Source: Candidatus Bathyarchaeota archaeon (GTDB lineage: Archaea; Thermoproteota; Bathyarchaeia; RBG-16-48-13; GCA-020355125). From it: a stretch of 7,231 bases of DNA. Shown piece by piece: positions 1-5,951 of the stretch. The notes beneath the pieces were generated by a model. The model worked only from the letters and a program-made list of their open reading frames with translations. It had not been told where the DNA came from and searched no databases. The position numbers and the translations under genes were made by a program. The stretch is from NCBI GenBank assembly GCA_030617005.1, contig JAUWWH010000039.1, forward strand, positions 1-7,231, read 5' to 3'. How positions within the stretch are numbered: the first letter of the stretch is position 1; each line of letters starts with the position of its first letter.

Positions 1-224
1 ATAGCTCTTGACTGCGGATTCAGATCCTCGACCTTCTTGAACTCATCTTCACTAGATTTATCTTCATATGTCATATCTATTACGCTTCTTTGTTGCATAA
101 TTTTAACTATGTTATTCATAAGGATTATGTTTTTTTTAACAGTCGAACAGAACCGTTTTTTAGTCCATATCACTACTTCTCTTCTCATTGATAATTCCAG
201 GGTGTGATATACTGTTCTGTACAT
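1..224 (-). CDS. Possible partial protein-coding frame, unknown function, running off the left edge
   Basis: A minus-strand frame stays open from an ATG at 224 to the window edge (74 codons) after an in-frame TGA at 225-227. Alternative ATG starts lie at 188, 119 and 98, and none has a clear ribosome binding site. From the ATG at 98 the product is polar and acidic/lysine-rich (MQQRSVIDMTYEDKSSEDEF...), which looks more protein-like than the part upstream of it, so the real start may be internal. I recognise no family and see no signal peptide or membrane segment. An open frame of this length in AT-rich DNA can occur by chance, so this is tentative. If real, it is transcribed in the same direction as the phosphoribosyltransferase at 428-907. 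Confidence 0.3.
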   Translation of the reverse strand, partial: MYRTVYHTLELSMRREVVIWTKKRFCSTVKKNIILMNNIVKIMQQRSVIDMTYEDKSSEDEFKKVEDLNPQSRA

Positions 225-427
225 TCATTCATTAAAGTGTGAAAAAAGATGCTAAATTTCTAACTTTCACGTGGATATGTGGTACTGTCCAAAAGTTGAA
301 GAATCCACTTCTCACTATTTATCTGTTTCAGATCTGAAACTAAGGGATATCCATCTAATGAAGATAATACAATCAAAGACCTAGGGAAATATACTTTACT
401 TCACTACTTTTTTCCTTGGATTCACAT
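225..427. other. Gene-free spacer downstream of the phosphoribosyltransferase, with a perfect palindrome
   Basis: No convincing coding frame is seen. The stretch contains a 16-bp perfect palindrome at 325-340 (listed separately). A run of six A on the plus strand at 241-246 would be a T6 tract on the minus strand and might end transcription of the phosphoribosyltransferase, but it lies about 180 nt past the stop, so this assignment is weak. Confidence 0.4.
325..340. repeat. 16-bp perfect palindrome
   Basis: GTTTCAGATCTGAAAC equals its own reverse complement over all 16 bases; the next flanking pair (T/T) breaks the symmetry. As RNA it could fold as a 6-bp stem with a GATC loop. It is not followed by a T-run on either strand, so it is not an obvious terminator. 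A dimeric-regulator binding site for the possible gene at 1-224, about 100 bp away, is conceivable but unsupported. Confidence 0.5.
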
Positions 428-907
428 TTATCGAGAATTATGACGTGGGACATCCCACGGAAACCAAAGGCATCCTTTGAAAGTCATTCCAAAATATTCC
501 GGCCTATAAGACGCGTCGAGTCTAAGACCTATAACAGCAGATCTAACTTCTTTAGCGCCTGCATTAACAACCTTTTGTAAAACCCTTCTGAGGATAGCTC
601 CTGTATGCACAAAATCATCGACGACGAGTACTTTCTTACCTTCAAGTGAACCTAAACTACTAAACATAATTTGAGGTCTTTGGTATAGTTTTCTAGGTGG
701 CTTTTCCTCATTATAAAGGCTTACGATGATAGAATAAAAATCATTAATTTTCAATCTCTTTGCAAGGATTGAGGCGGGGATGTTCCCGCTTTTACCAACA
801 CCCACAATGACATCTAAATCGAAATCTAGTTGTATCTCTTTTGCTATTCGTAGAGTTATTTCCCCAAATTTTTTCCAACTCAATTTTTCGATCTCTATCT
901 TCTGCAT
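428..907 (-). CDS. Purine-type phosphoribosyltransferase (COG2236-like)
   Basis: Type I phosphoribosyltransferase, expected to transfer the ribose-5-phosphate of PRPP to a base, most likely in cytosolic purine salvage (xanthine/guanine/hypoxanthine). With the ATG start the protein has 159 residues, close to the family size. The PRPP-binding motif is VLVVDDFVHTGAIL (residues 93-106, with D97-D98), the pyrophosphate loop is GVGKSGNIPA (36-45, with Lys where relatives often have Arg), and a C-terminal FPWD (149-152) resembles the FPWE of archaeal xanthine-guanine phosphoribosyltransferase-like proteins. I chose the ATG at 907-905 over the GTG at 916-914 because an AGGTG ribosome binding site (minus strand, 921-917) lies 6 nt before the ATG but would overlap the GTG. 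The gene is a single unit divergent from the sugar genes. An inverted repeat at 938-960 sits about where its promoter should be. The family call is secure; the base specificity cannot be read from the sequence. Confidence 0.88.
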   Translation of the reverse strand: MQKIEIEKLSWKKFGEITLRIAKEIQLDFDLDVIVGVGKSGNIPASILAKRLKINDFYSIIVSLYNEEKPPRKLYQRPQIMFSSLGSLEGKKVLVVDDFVHTGAILRRVLQKVVNAGAKEVRSAVIGLRLDASYRPEYFGMTFKGCLWFPWDVPRHNSR

Positions 908-937
908 TTTACACACCTTGACATCTTCTTCCCATAA

Positions 938-960
938 TTAGGATTCATCTATTATCCTAA
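938..960. promoter_or_regulatory. Inverted repeat upstream of the phosphoribosyltransferase, possible operator
   Basis: TTAGGAT (938-944) and ATCCTAA (954-960) are perfect 7-bp inverted arms separated by 9 nt. They lie 31-53 nt before the ATG of the minus-strand phosphoribosyltransferase gene, about where an archaeal TATA element or a repressor site would sit. A half-site spacing of 16 bp centre to centre is plausible for a dimeric regulator, but arms of this length can occur by chance in AT-rich DNA. Confidence 0.35.
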
Positions 961-1157
961 GGCTTTAGAGTGTAGCGATTGCCAACTTATACGCTTTATC
1001 CTCTCTTTATATTCAATACTTACTCACTTTACTCTAACTGACGCTGTCAAAAGGATACTTCAACTTTGTAAAAGTGTTTTTTAATATTAAAAGTTGCTTT
1101 ATGGACTAATTCATATGATTCTAGGTCTCACGTCTCCTTAGTGTCCCTCTTAAATTC

Positions 1158-1397
1158 TTAGTTTAACAGGTTGATTAACATGTTGTAGATGAATGCCTTC
1201 GCTGAAAGCTTATTGACTATTCTTTAAGATCTTTGCCATTCAGGACTCTCCGAATACCCATATTGAACGTGTAATAGGCTGTCTCAACGCTCCACCTCTT
1301 GTCATAACCCACAGCCCTAGACCAGCGCCATGGCTCAGTCGCTTATGCAATATCACCGCAGCCCCCCTCGCCTGATCACCCTCGCATCATAATCATT
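1158..1397 (-). pseudogene. Decayed IS (DDE) transposase, C-terminal remnant
   Basis: Minus-strand fragments of one DDE transposase lie in different frames. In order they are NDYDARVIRR from 1397 (the DkxYD-type region), AAVILHKRL around 1365-1340, WSRAVGYDKRWSVETAYYTF from about 1324 to 1265 (the Y-x2-R-x3-E signature carrying the last catalytic Glu), and KAFIYNMLINLLN (1199-1161) ending at TAA 1160-1158. The third fragment runs into an in-frame TAG at 1219-1217. Three frame changes and an internal stop show it is dead. The distance between the RWSVE glutamate and the KAFIYN motif is about 28 codons, close to IS5-type transposases from memory, so IS5 or a related DDE group is likely. The last residue of the YREK-type signature appears to be Asn rather than Lys. 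I could not find terminal inverted repeats or a target duplication. The N-terminal half is absent or unrecognisable. Confidence 0.75.
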
Positions 1398-1462
1398 CTA
1401 GTTCATGAACCAATAGAAGACTAATGGCAACCATAAAAGCTATAGTTAATCCATAAAGCTTA

Positions 1463-1490
1463 AAAATTTATATATATAAAATTTATATAA
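1463..1490 (+). promoter_or_regulatory. Archaeal TATA promoter cluster for the mannitol-1-phosphate dehydrogenase-like gene
   Basis: Two overlapping TATA-like elements are seen, TTTATATATATAAA (1467-1480, itself a 14-bp palindrome) and ATTTATATAA (1481-1490), with an A-rich BRE-like stretch just before. A start about 25 nt downstream would fall near 1495-1512 and give a leader of roughly 20-35 nt before the TTG codon at 1531. The position is sensible, but exact element use is not determinable. Confidence 0.6.
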
Positions 1491-1530
1491 AGGGCGCTAG
1501 ATCATAATCTAATAAACCACCTAAACAAAG

Positions 1531-2748
1531 TTGAGAGTCATAACACCAAAAAAGAAGTTACTCCTATTTGGCGCAGGGAAAGTCGGTAAATCCCTCATAG
1601 GACAGTTATTTTCACATTCGGGCTATGAAGTTGTATTCGTAGATGTAGATGACACTCTTGTTAACGCGTTGAATGAAAAGCGGAGTTATCTCATAGAGAT
1701 AATAGCTGGTCAGGAAAAGAAAATCCTTGTTGATAATGTCAGAGCTGTTCACGGTAATGATGTAGAACAAGTAGCCTTTGAGATCGCCACGGCAGATGTA
1801 GTAGCTACCGCTATTGGTGTAAATAACCTCCGTTATATTTATGCTACCCTCGCTAAAGGGTTACTTAAAAGACGCGATATGAAACGTGGATCATTAGATA
1901 TTATTATATTTGAAAATCTTCGAAATTCATCAAACATCTTCAGACCAGGACTTAGACATCATCTACCAAGAGACTACCCAATGGAATCATTAGTTGGATT
2001 GGTGGAAACAAGTACCGATAAAATTGTTCCAACCATGTCAAAGAGAGTAAAGAACGGTGATCCTCTAAATGTTATTGCGGAATTCTTCAAATTAGTATAT
2101 GTCGATAAGACTGCTTTTAAAGGGGAGATACCTCTTGTTGAAAGTCTTATTTTTACAGAGAATCTACCCGCCTACTTCGATCGAAAGTTTTTCACCCTTA
2201 ATATGGGTCATGCTTTAACTGCTTATTTAGGCTATTTGACTGGTTTGAGTACTGTCTTTGACTCGATAAATGATGAGTACATAAAAAAGACGGTAGAATC
2301 GGCTATGTTGGAATCGGGTCGAGTTCTAATTAAAGAATACCCCCAAGAGTTTAATGAAGATACTCATACGGAGTACATCGCCAATCTGATTCAAAGATTC
2401 AATAATGTTGCTCTCTACGATACAGTATTTCGTGTTGGTAGAGATATCACTCGTAAACTTTCTCGTAATGATCGGTTAATTGGTTCCCTACTATTGGGCG
2501 TAAAACATGGGCTGGTCTCCCCTAACATAGCTTTAGGTGTAGCTGCTGGAATGTTATTTCGAGCGAAAGACGAAAATGGTGAATTATTCCACAAAGATCA
2601 ACATTTTGCAGAGGATATATATCCGCTTGGGGTTGACTATGTCCTCCGAGAAGTCTGTGGACTCAACCCTAGTTACCCTCAAGAAGCTCAGCTAATCGAT
2701 AATATAAAGAGAGCCCACAAATTTCTATTAAAAAAGTTCAAGATATAG
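1531..2748 (+). CDS. mtlD: Mannitol-1-phosphate 5-dehydrogenase-like polyol dehydrogenase
   Basis: Polyol-specific long-chain dehydrogenase family, closest by motif to MtlD, which interconverts mannitol-1-phosphate and fructose-6-phosphate with NAD(H) in the cytosol. At 405 residues it is slightly longer than bacterial MtlD (about 382). The N-terminal Rossmann domain has FGAGKVGKSLIG (13-24) and an acidic D38 ending strand 2, favouring NAD over NADP. FENL (127-130) and DKIVP (163-167) match conserved family blocks. The catalytic K-x4-N-x2-H motif is K219, N224, H227 within DRKFFTLNMGHALTAYLG. The start must be TTG at 1531: in-frame stops at 1510, 1513 and 1522 exclude anything upstream, and the Rossmann strand begins eight codons later. 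No good ribosome binding site is visible, consistent with a weak or non-Shine-Dalgarno start. Its own promoter lies at 1463-1490. Substrate is inferred; another hexitol or sugar phosphate is possible. Confidence 0.85.
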   Translation: MRVITPKKKLLLFGAGKVGKSLIGQLFSHSGYEVVFVDVDDTLVNALNEKRSYLIEIIAGQEKKILVDNVRAVHGNDVEQVAFEIATADVVATAIGVNNLRYIYATLAKGLLKRRDMKRGSLDIIIFENLRNSSNIFRPGLRHHLPRDYPMESLVGLVETSTDKIVPTMSKRVKNGDPLNVIAEFFKLVYVDKTAFKGEIPLVESLIFTENLPAYFDRKFFTLNMGHALTAYLGYLTGLSTVFDSINDEYIKKTVESAMLESGRVLIKEYPQEFNEDTHTEYIANLIQRFNNVALYDTVFRVGRDITRKLSRNDRLIGSLLLGVKHGLVSPNIALGVAAGMLFRAKDENGELFHKDQHFAEDIYPLGVDYVLREVCGLNPSYPQEAQLIDNIKRAHKFLLKKFKI

Positions 2749-3023
2749 CATCCCATTCATATTATCTTCTAAAAAAAGGTTCTTGCGACTCAATGTACAG
2801 AAGATCTAACTCATTCAAATATCCACGTTCATCTAATTATTTAGGAGGAAATTAGATTATATTCCAAGTTAATGTAAGATTTAACTCTAAGACAGTTTCT
2901 TCGTAATTTACATGAAGTAATCACAAAATTCATCGCAGTTCTAACCTATCTTCTTTCTTTGAAAAAAAAGATTAATAAATTGGGACCATTTTTGAACTTT
3001 GTGATTGAGGTTGATAAGAACTT
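2749..3023 (+). promoter_or_regulatory. Spacer with candidate promoter and ribosome binding site for the zinc dehydrogenase
   Basis: The 275-nt gap contains no gene. An A-rich stretch followed by ATTAATAAAT (about 2961-2980) could serve as BRE plus TATA and place a start near 3000-3005. A GAGGT ribosome binding site follows at 3007-3011, 12 nt before the ATG at 3024, or 21 nt before the alternative ATG at 3033. The hairpin at 2831-2857 is listed separately. Confidence 0.35.
2831..2857. repeat. 8-bp inverted repeat with a Shine-Dalgarno-like loop
   Basis: ATCTAATT (2831-2838) and AATTAGAT (2850-2857) are perfect arms around an 11-nt loop containing TTAGGAGGA, which is a near-ideal ribosome binding site. 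No open frame follows: the next ATG (2872) is immediately followed by TAA. The element may be a regulatory hairpin, an operator or a relic of a lost small gene. Confidence 0.4.
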
Positions 3024-4082
3024 ATGAGAAAAATGTTAGCTTCTCTTTTATACAATGTTAAAGATATTAGATTTAAAGAAGTGGATATCCCTGAAATTGG
3101 GGAAAATGATCTTCTCATAAAGGTCAAATATTGTGGAATCTGTCCAAGTGATTTAAAATATTACACCGGAGATAGAAAACCCAAAGCTTGGCCGACAATT
3201 CGTGGACATGAATTTTCGGGAGAAATAGCTGAAATTGGAAGCGCTGTACAAACCTTTAAAATTGGTGACCGTGTAGTGGGGCATGGTAGAATTCCATGTG
3301 GCAAATGCTACTTCTGTATTAGAGAAGGATCTAATGTTAACTACTGCCTAAACTTGAGGACGTCTGGTATTCATAGTGGGGGTGGTACTGGTGCCTTTGC
3401 AGAATATACTAAGATAAGCGAATCTAGTACATACAAGATACCACGCAATGTAAGCTTTGAAGAAGCCGCCTTTACAGAGCCTTTGTCCTGTTGTTTAAAT
3501 ACTGTTATGCGATCAGAAATTGTTATTGGGGACACGGTAGCCATAATTGGTGACGGCCCAAATGGTCTTTTGATAACACAGCTAGCAAAGGTATTCGGAG
3601 CGGGAAGAACGATACTTATAGGTCATCATGATGACAGATTGGAAACTTCAAAGAAAGTAGGAGTAGATATCACTGTAAATTCTCACAACGAAGACTCGAT
3701 TGAGACTGTTAAGGATTTAACTGAAGGCTGGGGAGCAGATTCAGTTATTTTAGCTACAGGTCATCCTTCAGCTATAAAACAAGGAATGGGCATGGTTAGA
3801 AAAGAAGGACTTATCAACTTCTTTGCAAGTACATATCCCCCGACTAAAATACCCATAGACCCGAATTTCTTGCATGGGCCTTCAATAAAATTTGTTGGCT
3901 CAAGAGATTTCCAACCCGTTCACTTCGTAAAAAGCCTTGATCTCATGCAAAATAAGAGTATAGATTTAAAAAAGCTGATAACTCATGTTCTGCCTTTAGA
4001 TAAAATAGTGGAAGGATTCACAGCGATAATCGGACGTAAGAGCCTTAAAGTGATGATAGATTGCTCGAGATCCCCTAGTTAA
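3024..4082 (+). CDS. Zinc-dependent medium-chain alcohol/polyol dehydrogenase
   Basis: Medium-chain dehydrogenase of the sorbitol/threonine dehydrogenase type (352 residues, the usual family length), expected to oxidise a secondary alcohol of a polyol or related substrate with NAD(P). The N-terminal GroES-like domain carries catalytic zinc residues C37 (in CGICPSD), H62-E63 (GHE) and E152 (TEPLSC). The structural zinc lobe has C92, C95, C98 and C108; the last gap is nine residues where seven is usual. The Rossmann domain has GDGPNG (176-181). After its second strand the sequence reads ILIGHHDDR (197-205), lacking the acidic residue expected right at the strand end for strict NAD use, so NADP or dual use is possible. 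ATG 3024 is taken as start; ATG 3033 is an alternative. It lies downstream of the MtlD-like gene on the same strand but 275 nt away, so it is probably transcribed separately, and it converges on the kinase. Substrate is not determinable; a polyol is favoured by context. Confidence 0.85.
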   Translation: MRKMLASLLYNVKDIRFKEVDIPEIGENDLLIKVKYCGICPSDLKYYTGDRKPKAWPTIRGHEFSGEIAEIGSAVQTFKIGDRVVGHGRIPCGKCYFCIREGSNVNYCLNLRTSGIHSGGGTGAFAEYTKISESSTYKIPRNVSFEEAAFTEPLSCCLNTVMRSEIVIGDTVAIIGDGPNGLLITQLAKVFGAGRTILIGHHDDRLETSKKVGVDITVNSHNEDSIETVKDLTEGWGADSVILATGHPSAIKQGMGMVRKEGLINFFASTYPPTKIPIDPNFLHGPSIKFVGSRDFQPVHFVKSLDLMQNKSIDLKKLITHVLPLDKIVEGFTAIIGRKSLKVMIDCSRSPS

Positions 4083-4260
4083 ATTGACCAGACCTCCAAT
4101 TAATTTTGCTTAGATCTGATTTGATATTTTCAGGTGCTGTTTTTTGATAGTAGTTCTATAAGACGATCTAAATTTCGAATAAAAACAGTGACAAACAACG
4201 AAAATAAGGCTGTAATAAGAACCGAAGGACTTCCTACAGGAATCCCAAAAGAAATTGCTC
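4083..4260. terminator. Convergent spacer with candidate terminators
   Basis: This gap separates two convergent genes. For the plus strand, a T-rich stretch (GATATTTT at 4123-4130, then T6 at 4140-4145) follows the zinc dehydrogenase and resembles an archaeal poly-T terminator. For the minus strand, a small imperfect hairpin built on TTCC/GGAA (4231-4242) lies about 20 nt past the kinase stop, and A5 on the plus strand near 4179-4183 gives a T5 tract further on. The plus-strand assignment is the firmer of the two. Confidence 0.45.
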
Positions 4261-5751
4261 TTAAGGTTTAGGAGCAATAAACAGATTCTTTAAGTTTTCT
4301 TCAAGCCTCTTATAAAGACCAAACATCTTCTGGTATTTGACCCTATTTTCCTCAATCGGTTCTACGATATCGATCAGTGGGTTGTTAATATGTTTAATGG
4401 CATCTGTAAAGTCTCTATAGATCCCTGCACTGACAGAAATCAAACAAGACACTGCAAGTGATCCCGTCTCAAGTTCTTTAGGCACCCAAACTGGCAAACT
4501 AAAGACATCTGCAATGATCGGCCTCCAAACACGGCTCTGACCTCCTCCACCTGAGGTAATTATTCTATTGGCAACGATTCCAGGATTCAATGATTGTATC
4601 CTTTCCCAACATAGATAGAGGTGGTATACAGCTCCTTCCCTGATAGCCCTGAAGATATGTTCCCGGCTGTGACCTAGGCAGAGGCCGAATATCACTCCTC
4701 GTGCATAAGGATTAAAATTGTCAACATCATTCCTCGTTCTTCCTTCAAAAGCCCTTTCACCCATTATATGTGGAAGAAACACTAAACCCCCCATCCCCGG
4801 CTCAAGCTTCTGCGCCTTTGAGTCTAGAAACGTATAAGTATTTACCCCCAGTTCCCTGGCTCTGATAACATCTTCCTTACAGAAGTTATTCTTGAACCAT
4901 TGGGGCACTGTCCCGGCGACGCCTAAGATACTCCTGAAAGTTCCTTGAGGTTTTGCACCACTTTCCGATATATACTCAATCATGGCACCTGTGCCAAGGT
5001 AGACTAGGAGATCACTAGCACGGGCAGTTGTCCTGTCAAGGGCTCTACCCAAGTTATCTGGTGCGCCTGTTATCACGGGAGTTCCCTCAATTAAACCCGT
5101 TTTTTCAGTAACTTCCCTAGTTACTCCCCCTACAACCTCTTCTCCATTGCGTGGATCAGGTAACTTATTTGCATTTATCTCGAGATAATTCACAATTTTC
5201 TCTATCCAGATGCCGTTTTTCACATCGAACATGCCTGTACCCTTCGCATCATTCCAGTCTGTACAAAACGTATTACTCAACTTCATTCTAATGAAATCTT
5301 TTGGTAAAAGAATCTTGTATGTCCGTTCGATCAATTTGGGATGGTTTCTCTTTATCCACATAACTTTTGGGGCCATAGCCGTATAAAATGGTTGGTTCAC
5401 TCCAGTCGCAAGGGTTATCTCATTCGTGGTTTCTACTGTACGCAGATCTGGCCAACTCAAACAACGGTATAATGGGGTTCCCTTTTTATTTACGAGGATT
5501 GGTGCGTGCATTTGTGCACAGACGCCTATTCCAACGATTTCTTTTGGATCGATCTTCGTGAGTACTTCTTCTATTTCTCTTCTTACGTTAATCCACCATT
5601 GATTAGGATCTTGCTCAAAAAAGTGTGGTTGAGGATAATATGTTGTAATCTCATCTCTTGCTTCTGTAATCTTACGAAATTCTTCATCATATACTATGAC
5701 TTTTGAGACCGATGTACCGATATCAATTGCAAGTAAATACCTACTTTTCAT
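4261..5751 (-). CDS. FGGY-family carbohydrate kinase, xylulokinase-like
   Basis: ATP-dependent sugar kinase of the FGGY family (496 residues, family norm about 490-520), expected to phosphorylate a ketose or polyol in the cytosol. Domain 1 opens with the phosphate-1 loop DIGTSVSK (10-17). QMH (80-82) matches the substrate-contacting segment of xylulokinases, followed by SWPDLRT (99-105). The MAPKVMWIKRNHP block (126-138) corresponds to FGGY signature 1. The likely catalytic base is D232 in GAPDN (229-233). Domain 2 carries the phosphate-2 loop YLGTGAM (251-257) and the adenosine block TSGGGGQSRVWRPIIADV (399-416). All key motifs are present, so it should be active. The start ATG at 5751-5749 begins one short stretch before the first strand. 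A TATATTAT element (minus strand, about 5782-5790) lies some 30-40 nt upstream, suggesting a short leader. The gene is divergent from the aldolase. D-xylulose is the default guess; other ketoses are possible. Confidence 0.88.
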   Translation of the reverse strand: MKSRYLLAIDIGTSVSKVIVYDEEFRKITEARDEITTYYPQPHFFEQDPNQWWINVRREIEEVLTKIDPKEIVGIGVCAQMHAPILVNKKGTPLYRCLSWPDLRTVETTNEITLATGVNQPFYTAMAPKVMWIKRNHPKLIERTYKILLPKDFIRMKLSNTFCTDWNDAKGTGMFDVKNGIWIEKIVNYLEINANKLPDPRNGEEVVGGVTREVTEKTGLIEGTPVITGAPDNLGRALDRTTARASDLLVYLGTGAMIEYISESGAKPQGTFRSILGVAGTVPQWFKNNFCKEDVIRARELGVNTYTFLDSKAQKLEPGMGGLVFLPHIMGERAFEGRTRNDVDNFNPYARGVIFGLCLGHSREHIFRAIREGAVYHLYLCWERIQSLNPGIVANRIITSGGGGQSRVWRPIIADVFSLPVWVPKELETGSLAVSCLISVSAGIYRDFTDAIKHINNPLIDIVEPIEENRVKYQKMFGLYKRLEENLKNLFIAPKP

Positions 5752-5951
5752 AATAACACAACTTTAGTCGAGTTTTCAACATAATATACCAGAATAGCTT
5801 ATCTTTATGTATTCATCTTCACTAATTTGTCTGAAAATGTCAACTTATATCTCTTTTTTCAGTTTTTTCGAAATATTTATCTACTAAATAATTCTCTTGC
5901 AAAGGTTATAACATTATATGAAGTGTAAAATTAGGAGCGTTTATTAGAAAA
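5752..5951. promoter_or_regulatory. Divergent promoter region between kinase and aldolase
   Basis: This 200-nt AT-rich spacer must hold both promoters. For the kinase (minus strand) GGTATATTAT near 5781-5791 is the best TATA candidate. For the aldolase, TATA-like candidates are AAATATTTAT (5871-5880) and GGTTATAACATTATATGA (about 5904-5920). A TTAGGAG ribosome binding site at 5931-5937 lies 14 nt before the aldolase ATG, slightly longer than ideal. I see no strong palindrome that would indicate a shared operator. Confidence 0.45.

Larger units (their letters stand above)
908..1530. other. Long intergenic region with a decayed transposase and the promoter of the next gene
   Basis: This 623-nt stretch separates the minus-strand phosphoribosyltransferase from the plus-strand dehydrogenase. 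It holds the inverted repeat at 938-960, a short repeat pair CAACTTT (1061-1067) / AAAGTTG (1090-1096) around a T6 run, the transposase remnant at about 1158-1397 and the TATA cluster at 1463-1490. Base composition is noticeably more GC-rich at about 1240-1385, matching the foreign remnant. No intact gene is seen. Confidence 0.6.

Noticed and set aside
908..916. GTG start at 916 for the phosphoribosyltransferase
   Set aside because: It would extend the protein by three residues, but the AGGTG ribosome binding site would overlap this codon, whereas it is well spaced for the ATG at 907.
1061..1096. Inverted arms CAACTTT/AAAGTTG with a T6 run as a terminator
   Set aside because: The loop would be 22 nt, the T-run lies inside the loop rather than after the stem, and no plus-strand gene ends just upstream.
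5506..5706. 66-codon plus-strand open frame
   Set aside because: It lies fully inside the N-terminal part of the FGGY kinase gene on the opposite strand, where the kinase motifs are intact. Its product is a Phe/Tyr-rich string typical of an antisense shadow.
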